Source: Lepus europaeus (Eukaryota > Chordata > Mammalia > Lagomorpha > Leporidae). From it: a stretch of 64,000 nucleotides of DNA. The notes beneath the pieces are model-generated. The model was not told the DNA's origin. It ran no database searches and was given only the letters and a program-made list of their open reading frames with translations. This document shows, one piece after another, positions 32,181-41,530 of this stretch; the first letter of the stretch is position 1; every line of letters starts with the position of its first letter. The stretch lies in the NCBI RefSeq assembly GCF_033115175.1, contig NC_084827.1, positions 55,303,201 through 55,367,200 of the forward strand, written 5' to 3'. The position numbers and the translations under genes were made by a program.

Positions 32181-32295
32181 GCTTCAAAAAGTTTGTGGAA
32201 AAGTGGAATTAAAAGATATATTTATTTTGGTGTAAAAAGTTTTTGAAACCCTTGCATAGTTTTCTCAATGCACATTTTCCATGAACTTTTGAGGC
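32181..32295. mobile_element. Short palindromic DNA-transposon-like element
   Basis: About 115 bp with terminal inverted repeats: left CTTCAAAAAGTTTGTGGAAAA (32182-32202) against right TTTTCCATGAACTTTTGAGG (32275-32294), with an AT-rich core. It resembles non-autonomous mariner-type MITEs of mammals. A second, diverged copy lies at 57163-57276. Confidence 0.6.
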
Positions 32296-32895
32296 CCTTC
32301 AATCATGGTGGATGGAAGGGTGACTCAACTGATATCAAAGGGTTGTGTGGACAGAAGACAGCGTCCAGCGTTGTAAGCAGGCACATTTCTCGTTGCCAGT
32401 GGAGGGTAGGGTGGGCCTGTGGAGACCCTCAGTGGATAGAGTTCTGCCTCACTTTCCAGAGGTGGGGGGAAGGGCAGAGGGGAAGAACCTCTGACAGGAC
32501 AGCGCAGAGAATTGGGCTGGTAAGTGGCATCTATTAGGCTGGGGAGGAAGAGGTAGCCTAAGAGAAAGTCTCATATGCTGGCCAGTGTAGAGTTCCAGGA
32601 CATGCTTTATCTTGTTTTATGGCAATCCTACCCTGTCAAGACAGACAGACCCTGCTGCTGTGAACCTGACCTCAGACTGGGGGCATCTGGTCCATGTGGA
32701 GCCCTGGGCCCTGGATCCTGCGGCCCTCAGGCTGGGCATTCTCCTTCTGTGGGGGTGTCTGGTCACCCAGGGGACTCTCAGGGTGTTTTCCTGGGCCTCT
32801 TCCCAATGTCCCATATAAAACATCCAGAACATAACACTTACATTTATGTTCTTGAACAATTTTCTTGTCTGACCTGTGCATTTTCTGTTCTTTTA
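32296..32895. other. Unassigned intergenic sequence
   Basis: GC-moderate sequence without recognisable features. Confidence 0.35.
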
Positions 32896-32973
32896 AAAAA
32901 TTTTAAGACTTATTTATTTATTTGAAAGGAAGAGTTACAGAGAGAGAGAGACTGAGAGAGAGAGAGAGAGAGA
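32896..32973 (-). mobile_element. C-SINE tail fragment
   Basis: Only the inverted tail and GA run of a SINE are present, interrupted by the next copy. Confidence 0.75.
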
Positions 32974-33304
32974 GTTTTTTTAAAAGAGTCATTTATTTAT
33001 TTATTTGAAAGGCAGAGTTACAAAGCGGCAGGGGCAGAGAGAGGGAAGATTTTCACCTGCTGGTCCACTCCCCAAATGGCTGCAATGGCCAGAGCTGGGC
33101 CAATCTGAAACCAGGAGCAAGGAGCCTCCCCTGGGTCTCCCACATGGATGCAGGGGCCCAAGGACTTGGGCCATCTTAACTGTTTTCCAGGCCACAGCAG
33201 AGAGCTGGATGGGAAGTGGAACAGCCGATACTGGAATCAGCACCCATATGGGATGCTGGCAGCGGAGGCGGCGGCTGTAACCAATCATACCACAGTGCCA
33301 GCTC
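32974..33304 (-). mobile_element. C-SINE
   Basis: Inverted full-length copy ending ACCACAGTGCCAGCTCC. It lies inside or against the GA run of another SINE. Confidence 0.9.
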
Positions 33305-33627
33305 CTTATTTAATTATTTGAAAGTCAGAATCGGGGTGGGGGTTGAGGGGAAGAGAGAGAGAGAGATCGTCTATCTGCTGCTTTACTCACCAGATGGCCA
33401 AAATGGCTAGCACCGGGCAAGGCCAAAGCCAGGATCCTGGAACTCCATCTGGGTCTATCACGTGGGTGGCAGGACCCCAAGCACCTGGGCCATCTGCCTC
33501 TGTATTCCCAGGAGTATTAGCAGGGAGCTGGACCAGAAGTGGAGCAGCTGGGACTTGAACCAGCATTTATATGGGATGCGTGCATCATAGGTGGTAGCTT
33601 AACCTGCCATGCTACAGTGCTGGCCCC
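33305..33627 (-). mobile_element. C-SINE
   Basis: Inverted, TTATTTAATTATTTGAAAG to GCTACAGTGCTGGCCCC, with a G-rich stretch (33331-33350). Confidence 0.88.
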
Positions 33628-35611
33628 ATCCTAAGCTTTGCTTTCATGGGAAATAAGCTGGCTTTTAGCATAGTCAGTGATTCACCCCAGCTTTTCTGGA
33701 GGTGTCCAGTTCTTTATGTATGTGGCTGGTCTTTGTATCAGCTTTGGAACAGTTCTACATCTTTTCATGGGGAAGTTTGCTCTAAACTGGACATTTGGTG
33801 AAAAATATTTCCTTTTTTCAGTGAGGTTCAGGCGGTTGATGCTGGTCATCGCCTGTCGCTTTCTTGCTGTGACTTTGCTGATGGAAGGGGGCTTTCTCAG
33901 TTTGGACACCTTAACCATGATGTGAAAGTACATCCTGTGCCTCACAAGCCATGGGCTTTGCTACAGCATCCAAGCACTAGGTGTAGGTGTCCAAGGACTC
34001 TGGCTGTGGTGCCAGGTGGAGACAGGAGGCTGCAAAGGCCTATACATGCCCTGCACAGAGCCCTTGGCCTGGCAGATGCTGGGGGCTGAAATCCAGCTGA
34101 TGCTCTGGTCCACCACTGGTCTTATGCCTATGGGACTAGACTGGTGCCTTTTCAATTCATATCCCTCCAGCCAAAGCCTTCATTAACTCTAAGGTTAGAC
34201 ATTTATCTTGCGGAGCACCCAGAACCATCTAGAGTGGGGGGTCCTAGACGAAGCCAGCACAGTACAGCAGTAGTCCACTCTCTCTTGCTCTTCCAGTCTC
34301 TCTTTCAGCTGGCAAACTGAATAATCACTCTACAGTACCTTGCTTGTGTTTCTGCCATCTCCATGGGAATGCACTAGGTGTACCTACTGTTCCAGGAGGA
34401 AGAAGAAAGAGAAGTTGGGCCAACCAAATGCTAGCTGGGACTAGCCTACATCAGTCAAACACACACTGACCGTGACTGACAAAAGCAGCTTCCATTGAGA
34501 ACACCACAGTGTCCACCTTGACCCAGCCCATCCTAGCCCTGCTGTTACCAAGAGCAGAAGAGCCACACATGGCCCAGCTCAGCCAAGCTCAGCCAACCCC
34601 CAGCTGGTCCACAGACTCATTATCAGCAAGATCAAGCTGTTTAGCTGGAAAAGCCAGGGTCCTCCAGGGCCCAAGGCACAGCCCCTGTAACTGTGTAGGA
34701 GCTTAAGTGGCCCAGTAGTCTTCCCTGTGGACAGTGTTGCATCCAGCACCTAAAACCCCAAAGATTCCCATTCTGAACACAGTGCCCTAGGTTACACTTG
34801 TCAGATCTTCTGGGTGCTACTATGGGGAGGATGAGTGCCAGGGCCTGGCCCAGCCAGCAAGGCTGCCCATTACACAGACAGGGATGCCAGTAGATGACAG
34901 ATTAACTCCTGGAAAGTCAACAACTCTTCCTAAGTTGCCACCTTGCATGGTCAGCAACTTTCTGTTGTTACTTTCAATTTTGTCATTGTTTCCTTTACAT
35001 GTTAATGGTGGTCAAGCCTGAAGCAAAACCAGGTTTTCAGAATTCTTGATATTGGGCAATTTCTGTCAAAAACAAGCCTCCTGGCAGAATTCTGCCTCAG
35101 GGACGAGGTACTTCTCCCTATTCTTCCCACAAAGTCCAACTAAAAACCCTGGATGTTTGCATAAGACAACTATGAGAAGATTCTGAAAGGTGTTAAGTCA
35201 GATCAGTTTTGTTTTTTTACCCCATTTGTCTCAGATGTGCAGCTGAAGAAGCCAGCAACCCTCAAATAGGGAGAGACAAGAAAAGCCCCTAACAAAAGCT
35301 AGTTTTTTGTAGCTGAAGGATCAAGATATGGATTTATCCAAATCAAAAGAAAATTTTAATGATGACAATGGCTGTCCTCCAACCAGAAAAAGCTATGTTC
35401 CTTTCACAAAAGACAGCAAAGTCTGAGTGGGAGGCCCTGGCTGCCACCCTCATGAGGCTTAGTGAGTAACCCCAACACCCAGTAATGATGGTGTCACGAA
35501 GATGAGGACTTTCACTCTTGTTGCTGACAATGTCAGTTACCAGGGATGGTGATGTCAGTGGAGACCATCTGGGGACACAGGACTTCCATTATTTTTTAAC
35601 AGTACTGAGGA
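33628..35611. other. Unexplained 2 kb stretch
   Basis: No C-SINE, L1 or gene is recognised, although both flanks are packed with SINEs. An 87-codon minus-strand frame (33945-33682) is lysine/arginine-rich but matches nothing I know. It could be an old element, a worn retrocopy or a constrained intergenic block. Confidence 0.3.
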
Positions 35612-36075
35612 GAGGGGCAGGTGCCATGGCGTAGTAGGTTAATCCTCTGCCTGCTCCTCTGGGTCTCCAATGCAGCTGCAGGGGCGCAAGGACTTGGGCC
35701 ATCTTCTACTGCTTTCCCAGGCTATAGCAGAGAGCTGGATTGGAAGTGGAGCAGCTGGGACTCAAACTGGTACCTATATAGGATGTCAGCACTGCAGGCA
35801 GCAGCCTTATCCCCTATACCACAATGCTGGCCCCCGGCTCCACTTCTGATCCAGCTCCCTGTTAATGTGCTGGGGAAAGCAGTGGAGGATGGCCCAAGTG
35901 CTTGGGTCCCTGCACCCACATGGGAGACCCAGAAGAAGCTCCTGGCTCCTGGCTTCATATCAGCTTAGCTCCAGCCATTGTGGCCATTTGGGGAGTGAAC
36001 CAGCGGATGGAAGACCTCTCTCTTTCTCTGTCTACCTTTATTTGTAACTCAAATAAATAAATAAATCTTTTTTTA
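35612..36075 (+). mobile_element. Compound C-SINE with an inverted piece inside
   Basis: The plus-strand head (GGGGCAGGTGCCATGGCGTA, to about 35653) is followed by an inverted, tail-less SINE segment (about 35655-35834, ending CCACAATGCTGGCCCC). The plus-strand body then resumes (GGCTCCACTTCTGATCCAGC) to the AAATAAATAAATAAATC tail. Confidence 0.83.
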
Positions 36076-36084
36076 AAAAGTGAG

Positions 36085-36146
36085 TTTTTTTTTTTAAAGA
36101 TTTATTTATTTTTTACTTGAGAGTCAGAGTTACACAGAAAGAGGAG

Positions 36147-36194
<48 letters not shown>

Positions 36195-36453
36195 CCTCCA
36201 TATGATGGTTTACTCCCCAATTGGCCACAACAGCAGGAACTGCGCCGATCCAAAGCCAGGAGCCAGGAGCTTCTTCCAGGTCTCCCACGTGGATTCAGGG
36301 GCCCAAGGACTTGGGCCATCTTCCACTGCTTTCCCAGGCCATAGCAGAGAGCTGGATTGGAAGTGGAGCAGCTGGGACTTGAACTGGTGCCCATATGGGA
36401 TACTGGCGCTTCAGGCCAGGACGTTAACCCACTGCGCCACAGCGTCGGCCCCG
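36085..36453 (-). mobile_element. C-SINE
   Basis: Inverted full-length copy with (GA)n at about 36150-36192, flanked by AAAGTGAG (36077-36084 and 36454-36461). Head GCGCCACAGCGTCGGCCCC. Confidence 0.93.
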
Positions 36454-36515
36454 AAAGTGAGCTTTTTAAAAGCCTGTCCCATAGGAGTGTTCTGGAAATA
36501 ATTCAGACAAGGTAG

Positions 36516-36865
36516 GGGCTGGCGTTGTGGCGCAGTAGGTTAATCCTCCACCTGTGGCGCTGGAATCCTGTATGGGTGCCGGTTCTAGTCCTGGCTGCTC
36601 CTCTTCCAATCCAGCTCTCTGCTGTGGCCTAGGAAAGCAGTGGAGGATGGCCCAAGTGCTTGGGCCCCTGTACCTGCATGGGAGACCAGGAAAGGTACCT
36701 GGCTCCTGGCTTCAGATTGGCATAGCTCTGGCACAGCTCCGGCACAAGTGCAACCATCGCGGCCATTTGGGGAGTGAACCAGCGGAAGGAAGACCTTTCT
36801 TTCTGTCTCTCCCTCTCACTGTCTGTAACTCTCTCAAATAAATAAATGAAAAAATCTTCAAAAAA
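36516..36865 (+). mobile_element. C-SINE
   Basis: Flanked by ATTCAGACAAGGTAG (36501-36515) and ATTCAGATAAGGTAG (36866-36880). Contains a local duplication of GCTCCGGCACA. Confidence 0.94.
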
Positions 36866-36996
36866 ATTCAGATAAGGTAGTGAAAGCATCTGCCAACTGT
36901 TATCCTTAAAAGGAAGATAGATGGTAACAGCACAGTGGTCAGGAGGGAACATCCAGGTTCCGATGTTGTGGCACCTGGGGCAAGTCCATTACTGTT

Positions 36997-37343
36997 TTTT
37001 GGTTTTTTTTTGACAGGCAGAGTTAGACAGTGAGAAAGAGAGACAGAGAGAAAGGTCTTCCTTTGCCGTTGGTTCACCCTCCATTGGCCGCCACGGCTGG
37101 CGCGCTGCGGCCGGCGCACCGTGCTGATCCAAAGGCAGGAGCCAGGTGCTTATCCTGGTCTCCCATGCGGGTGCAGGGCCCAAGGACCTGGACCATCCTC
37201 CACTGCACTCCCTGGCCACAGCAGAGAGCTGGCCTGGAAGAGGGGCAACCGGGACAGAATCCGGCGCCCCAACTGGGACTAGAACCCAGTGTGCTGGCAC
37301 CACAAGGCGGAGGATTAGCCTAGTGAGCTGTGGCGCCGGCCAT
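36997..37343 (-). mobile_element. C-SINE, poly(A)-tailed subfamily, perfect 16 bp duplication
   Basis: Inverted copy flanked by CAAGTCCATTACTGTT (36981-36996 and 37344-37359). The perfect duplication marks a recent insertion. Confidence 0.96.
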
Positions 37344-37539
37344 CAAGTCCATTACTGTTACCACAGTGACCTCACCGTATACCAGAGTCCCACTGCACAG
37401 GATACAGTGAGTATGAGACATTTGCCAGAGAGAGCAAGCAGCTGCAGGTAACCACTGTGCTGATGATGAGTGTGCAGGACACACACTGACGTGCACGTGT
37501 TGGTGTCTGTGGAGAAGATGCACTGACTTCAAGGGGTTG

Positions 37540-37835
37540 GTGGGGTGGTATAGCAGGTAGCAGGTTAAGCCACCACTTGGAATGCTGGGATCCCATATGG
37601 GCACTTGTTTGAGTCCTGGCTGCTCTACTTCCAATCCATCTCTCTGCTAATGTGCCTGGGAAAAGCAGTGGAGGATGGCTCAGGTCCTTGGGCTCTTGTA
37701 CCCATGTGGGGGACCCAGATGGAGCTCCTCACTGCACCCATTTGAGGAGTGAATTAGTAGATAGAAAATCTGTCTCTCGTTCCTCTCTCTGTAACTCTGC
37801 CTTTCACATAAGCACATAAATCTTAAAAGGAAGGA
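37540..37835 (+). mobile_element. C-SINE, diverged
   Basis: Head GGTTGGTGGGGTGGTATAGC; body shortened after GGAGCTCC; tail CACATAAGCACATAAATC, then (GGAA)n. Confidence 0.85.
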
Positions 37836-37978
37836 AGGAAGGAAAAAATAAAGAAAGATCAAGCTGAGAAGCTTCTGCACTGCAAAAGAAATACTCAGCA
37901 AAGTGAAGAGCCAATTGACAGAATGGGAGAAATATTTGCAAACTATGTGACTGAAAAAGGATTAACATCCAGAATCTA

Positions 37979-38316
37979 GGGCTGGCGCTGTGGTGCAGTA
38001 GGTTAATCCTCCGCCTGCAGTGCTGGCATCCCATAGGAGCACTGGTTCTAGTCCTGGCTGTTCCTCTTCCAATCCAGCTCTCTGCAATAGCCTGGTAAAG
38101 CAGTGGAAGATGGCCTAAGCACAGGGGCCCCTGCACCCACATGTGAGACCAAGAAGAAGAAGCTCCATGGCTCCTGCCTTTGGATCGGCTGAGCTCCAGC
38201 CATTGTGGCCATTTGGGGAGTGAACCAGCAGATGGAAGACCTTTTTCTCTGTCTTTTCCCTTTCACTGTCTGTAACTCTACCTCTCAAATAAATAAATAT
38301 AATCTTAAAATAAATA
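37979..38316 (+). mobile_element. C-SINE inserted in L1 fragment A
   Basis: Flanked by CAGAATCTA (37970-37978 and 38317-38325); the L1 reads straight across. Confidence 0.94.
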
Positions 38317-38541
38317 CAGAATCTATAAAGAGCTCACGAAACTCAACAACAAAACAAACAATCCAGTTAAGAAATGGGCAAAGGACTTGAACAGGCATTT
38401 CTCAAGAGAGGAAATTTAAATTGCCAACAGATATGAAAAAAATGCTCAGGATCACCAGCCATCAGGGAAATGCAAATCAAAACCACAACAAGGTTTCACC
38501 TCACCCCAGTTGGAATGGTTCTCATATAGAAATCAACAACA

Positions 38542-38883
38542 GGGGCCGGCGCTCTGACGGAGTGGGTAAAGCCACCACCTGTAGTGCTGGTATCCATATG
38601 GGAGCCAGTTCCAGTCCCAGCTGCTCCACTTTCCAATCCAGCTCTCTGCTATGGCCTGGGAAAGAAGTACAAGAGGGTCCAAGCCCTTGGGTCTCTGCAC
38701 CTGTGTGGGAGACCTGTAGAAGAAGCTCCTGGCTCCTGGCTTCAGATTGGTGCAGCTCCGGCCATTGCAGTCAGTTGAGGAGGTTACCAGTGGATGAAAG
38801 CTTTCTCTCTCTCTGCCTCTCCTTCTCTGTGTAACTCTTTCAAATAAATAAATAAATAAATAAATAAATAAAACTTAAAAAAA
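38542..38883 (+). mobile_element. C-SINE inserted in L1 fragment A
   Basis: Flanked by a perfect GAAATCAACAACA (38529-38541 and 38884-38896). Long (AAAT)n tail at about 38841-38871. Confidence 0.95.
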
Positions 38884-39616
38884 GAAATCAACAACAAATG
38901 CTGGCAAGGATGTGGTGAGAATGTAAACTGGTCCAAGCTGGTCCTGCCACTGTGGAAGACATTATGGAGATACCTCAGAAATCTGACTATAGATCTACCA
39001 TATGATCCAGCCATCCCACTCCTGGGAATTTACCGAAACCAAAATAAATCAGGATATGAAGGGGTTATCTGTACCCCCATGTTCATTGCAGCTCAATTCA
39101 CAATAGCTAAGATATGGAATCAACCCAGATGTCCATCAACTGAAGATTGAATAAAGAAATTATGGCATACATACATAATAGAATACTACTCAGCTGTGAA
39201 AAAAATGAAATCCTATCTTTGCAACAAAATGGAAACCATTATACTTAGTGAAATAAGCCAGTCCCACAAAGACAGATATCATATATTTTCCCTGATCAGA
39301 GGTAACTAAAAGAATACCTAAAATATAATGTATTGGAGTGAAATGGACATTTTGAGATTTAGTGATTGTTTACAGCCCTTGTCCCTTCTGTTGAGGAAAG
39401 TTTTTTTTCTTTGTACTATTTGTTGAACTTAGTGTAGGGTTAATGATCATTAAGTAAACTGAAAGTAGATCTTTGTAAAAATTAAGAGAATGGGAGAGGG
39501 AGGAAGATAAAGGGTTGGAGTGTGGGCAGGAGAGAGGGTAGGATGTAGGAAGTATCACTATGTTCCTAATTCTGTGTATATGAAATATATACTAAAATAA
39601 AATTGAAAAAATAAAT

Positions 39617-40587
39617 CAAGAAACAACAAATGCTGGTAAGGCTGTAGGAATAAGGTACCCTAATCCTCTACTGGTGGGAATGTAAATTAGTTCAGCCACT
39701 GTGGAAGACAGTATGAAGATACCTCGGAAATCTGAATATAGCCCTACCATATGACCAGGCATCTAAACAAAATGAAATCAGAAGATGGAAGATTAATCTG
39801 TATCCCATGTTCACTACAGCTCAAATCACAATAGCTAAGATATAGAATCAATCCAGATGTCCATCAACAGAAGACTTAGTAAAAAAATTATTGTGTATAT
39901 ATATACATATATATATATACACACACATATACTATGGATTACTACTCACCTGTGAAAACAAAGATATCTTGTCATTTACAACAAAATGAATGCAACTGGA
40001 AACCATTACACTTAGTGCAATAAGCCAGTCTCAAAAAGACAGCATATATTTTCCCTAATCTGTGGTTAATACCTAAAAGGTAATCAATAGGAGTGAAATT
40101 GGCACTTTGAGAGGCCATGACATTGAACAGCCATTGTCTTAACTGTTGAGGAACAGTTATTTTTTCTTCTTCATACTATTTGTTGAACTCTCTTAGTGTA
40201 GGGTAATCTTATGAGTATAAAGTTAACTGAAAATAGATCTTTGTAAATAACAAGAATGGGCATAGCCGGCGCCGCGGCTCACTAGGCTAATCCTCCGCCT
40301 TGCGGCGCCGGCACACCGGGTTCTAGTCCCGGTCAGGGCACTGATCCTGTCCCGGTTGCCCCTCTTCCAGGCCAGCTCTCTGCTGTGGCCAGGGAGTGCA
40401 GTGGAGGATGGCCCAAGTCCTTGGGCCCTGCACCCCATGGGAGACCAGGATAAGCACCTGGCTCCTGCCATCGGATCAGCGCAGTGCGCCGGCCGCAGCG
40501 CGCTACCGCGGCGGCCATTGGAGGGTGAACCAATGGCAAAAGGAAGACCTTTCTCTCTGTCTCTCTCTCACTATCCACTCTGCCTGT

Positions 40588-40624
<37 letters not shown>

Positions 40625-40763
40625 ATGGGCATAGGAGGGGGGGAGGAAGGGTGGTGGGGTGGGTGGGAGGTATCACTATATTCCTAAATTTGTATAAATG
40701 AAATACATGAAACTTAATAAAGTAAAATAAAGCAGCCCAGCAAAAAAAAAAAAAAAAAAAAAA
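39617..40763 (+). mobile_element. L1 3' fragment B, with one C-SINE insertion
   Basis: A second L1 end starts at AACAACAAATGCTGGTAAGG, repeating the same ORF2 region as fragment A. It continues through an (AT)n patch (39894-39932) to a G-rich 3' UTR (40635-40670) and poly(A) at 40742-40763. It is split by the SINE at 40266-40620. Confidence 0.9.
40266..40620 (+). mobile_element. C-SINE, poly(A)-tailed subfamily, young
   Basis: Perfect 14 bp flanks AAGAATGGGCATAG (40252-40265 and 40621-40634) and an uninterrupted poly(A) of more than 30. It lies inside the L1 3' UTR and is probably the youngest insertion in the window. Confidence 0.96.
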
Positions 40764-41059
40764 GACACCCTACAAGCGCTAGCCCAGGAGAGAGGAAGGC
40801 CTCAGATGAGGGGACGGGAAACTTGCCTCCATACAAGCTTAAAAATCTGACTAAAAAATGGGTGACAGAATTACATCAAGACGTCACTATTAATGGAAGG
40901 TTCAGAGGGCATATTTTCGTTCCCAGTCCAGCTCCTACTCACACAGCTCTAGAATTGAAGTTGTATTTTCCCGCTGATTATTTTCACAAGATGAATACGC
41001 TGTCCCCCTACTTTTACACGAAGTGTGGACTCTGCGCTGGCATTTCCCCCACCTGCTGT
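40764..41059 (+). other. TSN upstream region
   Basis: Unique sequence between the L1 poly(A) and the CpG island; no motif singled out. Confidence 0.35.
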
Positions 41060-41530
41060 CGAAGAGCAATACCTGAGCCGACGCTAACCTCGCCCCGCCC
41101 CGCCGGCCGCCAGTCCCGCCCCGCCGGCGCCAGGCCCACGTGTTCCCAGAAACCCCTTCGCGGCTGTTTCCGGCAGTGCCTGTCTGCTGGCTCCTTAAGA
41201 GGCCCCGCCCACTCCCCCTCGCCCGCGTTTTCTGCGTGCGCGTTTTGGCGCCGCTCTTGGGCTCAGCGCTTCAGGCATCGCGGCGGGCAACCTCGATTCT
41301 GGCGCGCCGCGGGCCTCAGAGGACCCCAGCGCCGGCCGTGGCGTAGGGCCGGTGGACGCGGTGGTAGCGGCGGCGGCGGTCGTTGCGGATCACGCTTTCC
41401 TGACTGCTCTCGCAGCTCTGGCTGATTGTTTTGCAGCCGGCGCCATGTCTGTGAGCGAGATCTTCGTGGAGCTGCAGGGCTTTTTGGCTGCGGAGCAGGA
41501 CATCCGAGAGGCGAGCCCCGTCCCTCCCTG
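41060..41530 (+). promoter_or_regulatory. TSN CpG-island promoter
   Basis: The sequence is CpG-dense and has no TATA box. It contains two GC-box runs (41091-41107 and 41115-41125), a CACGTG E-box at 41137-41142, an E2F-type TTTGGCGC at 41244-41251 and a GCG-repeat 5' UTR. Transcription probably starts between about 41250 and 41400; this is inferred. Confidence 0.75.
41445..41510 (+). CDS. TSN: TSN coding exon 1
   Basis: The exon encodes 22 residues, MSVSEIF to EQDIRE. The ATG sits in GCGCCATGT, with A at -2 and C at -3. Joining to exon 2 (EIRKVVQ) in phase 0 places the donor at 41511, which reads GAG|GCGAGC. The nearest in-frame GT is at 41520, a poor GTCCCT that would add Ala-Ser-Pro. Confidence 0.93.

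Larger units (their letters stand above)
37850..39616 (+). mobile_element. L1 3' fragment A, with two C-SINE insertions
   Basis: End of ORF2 (GAAGCTTCTGCACTGCAAAAG, AACCCAGATGTCCATCAACTG) and a 3' UTR ending ATATACTAAAATAAAATTG. L1 sequence lies at 37857-37978, 38326-38541 and 38884-39616, with SINEs between. The copy is 5' truncated and noncoding. Confidence 0.9.
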
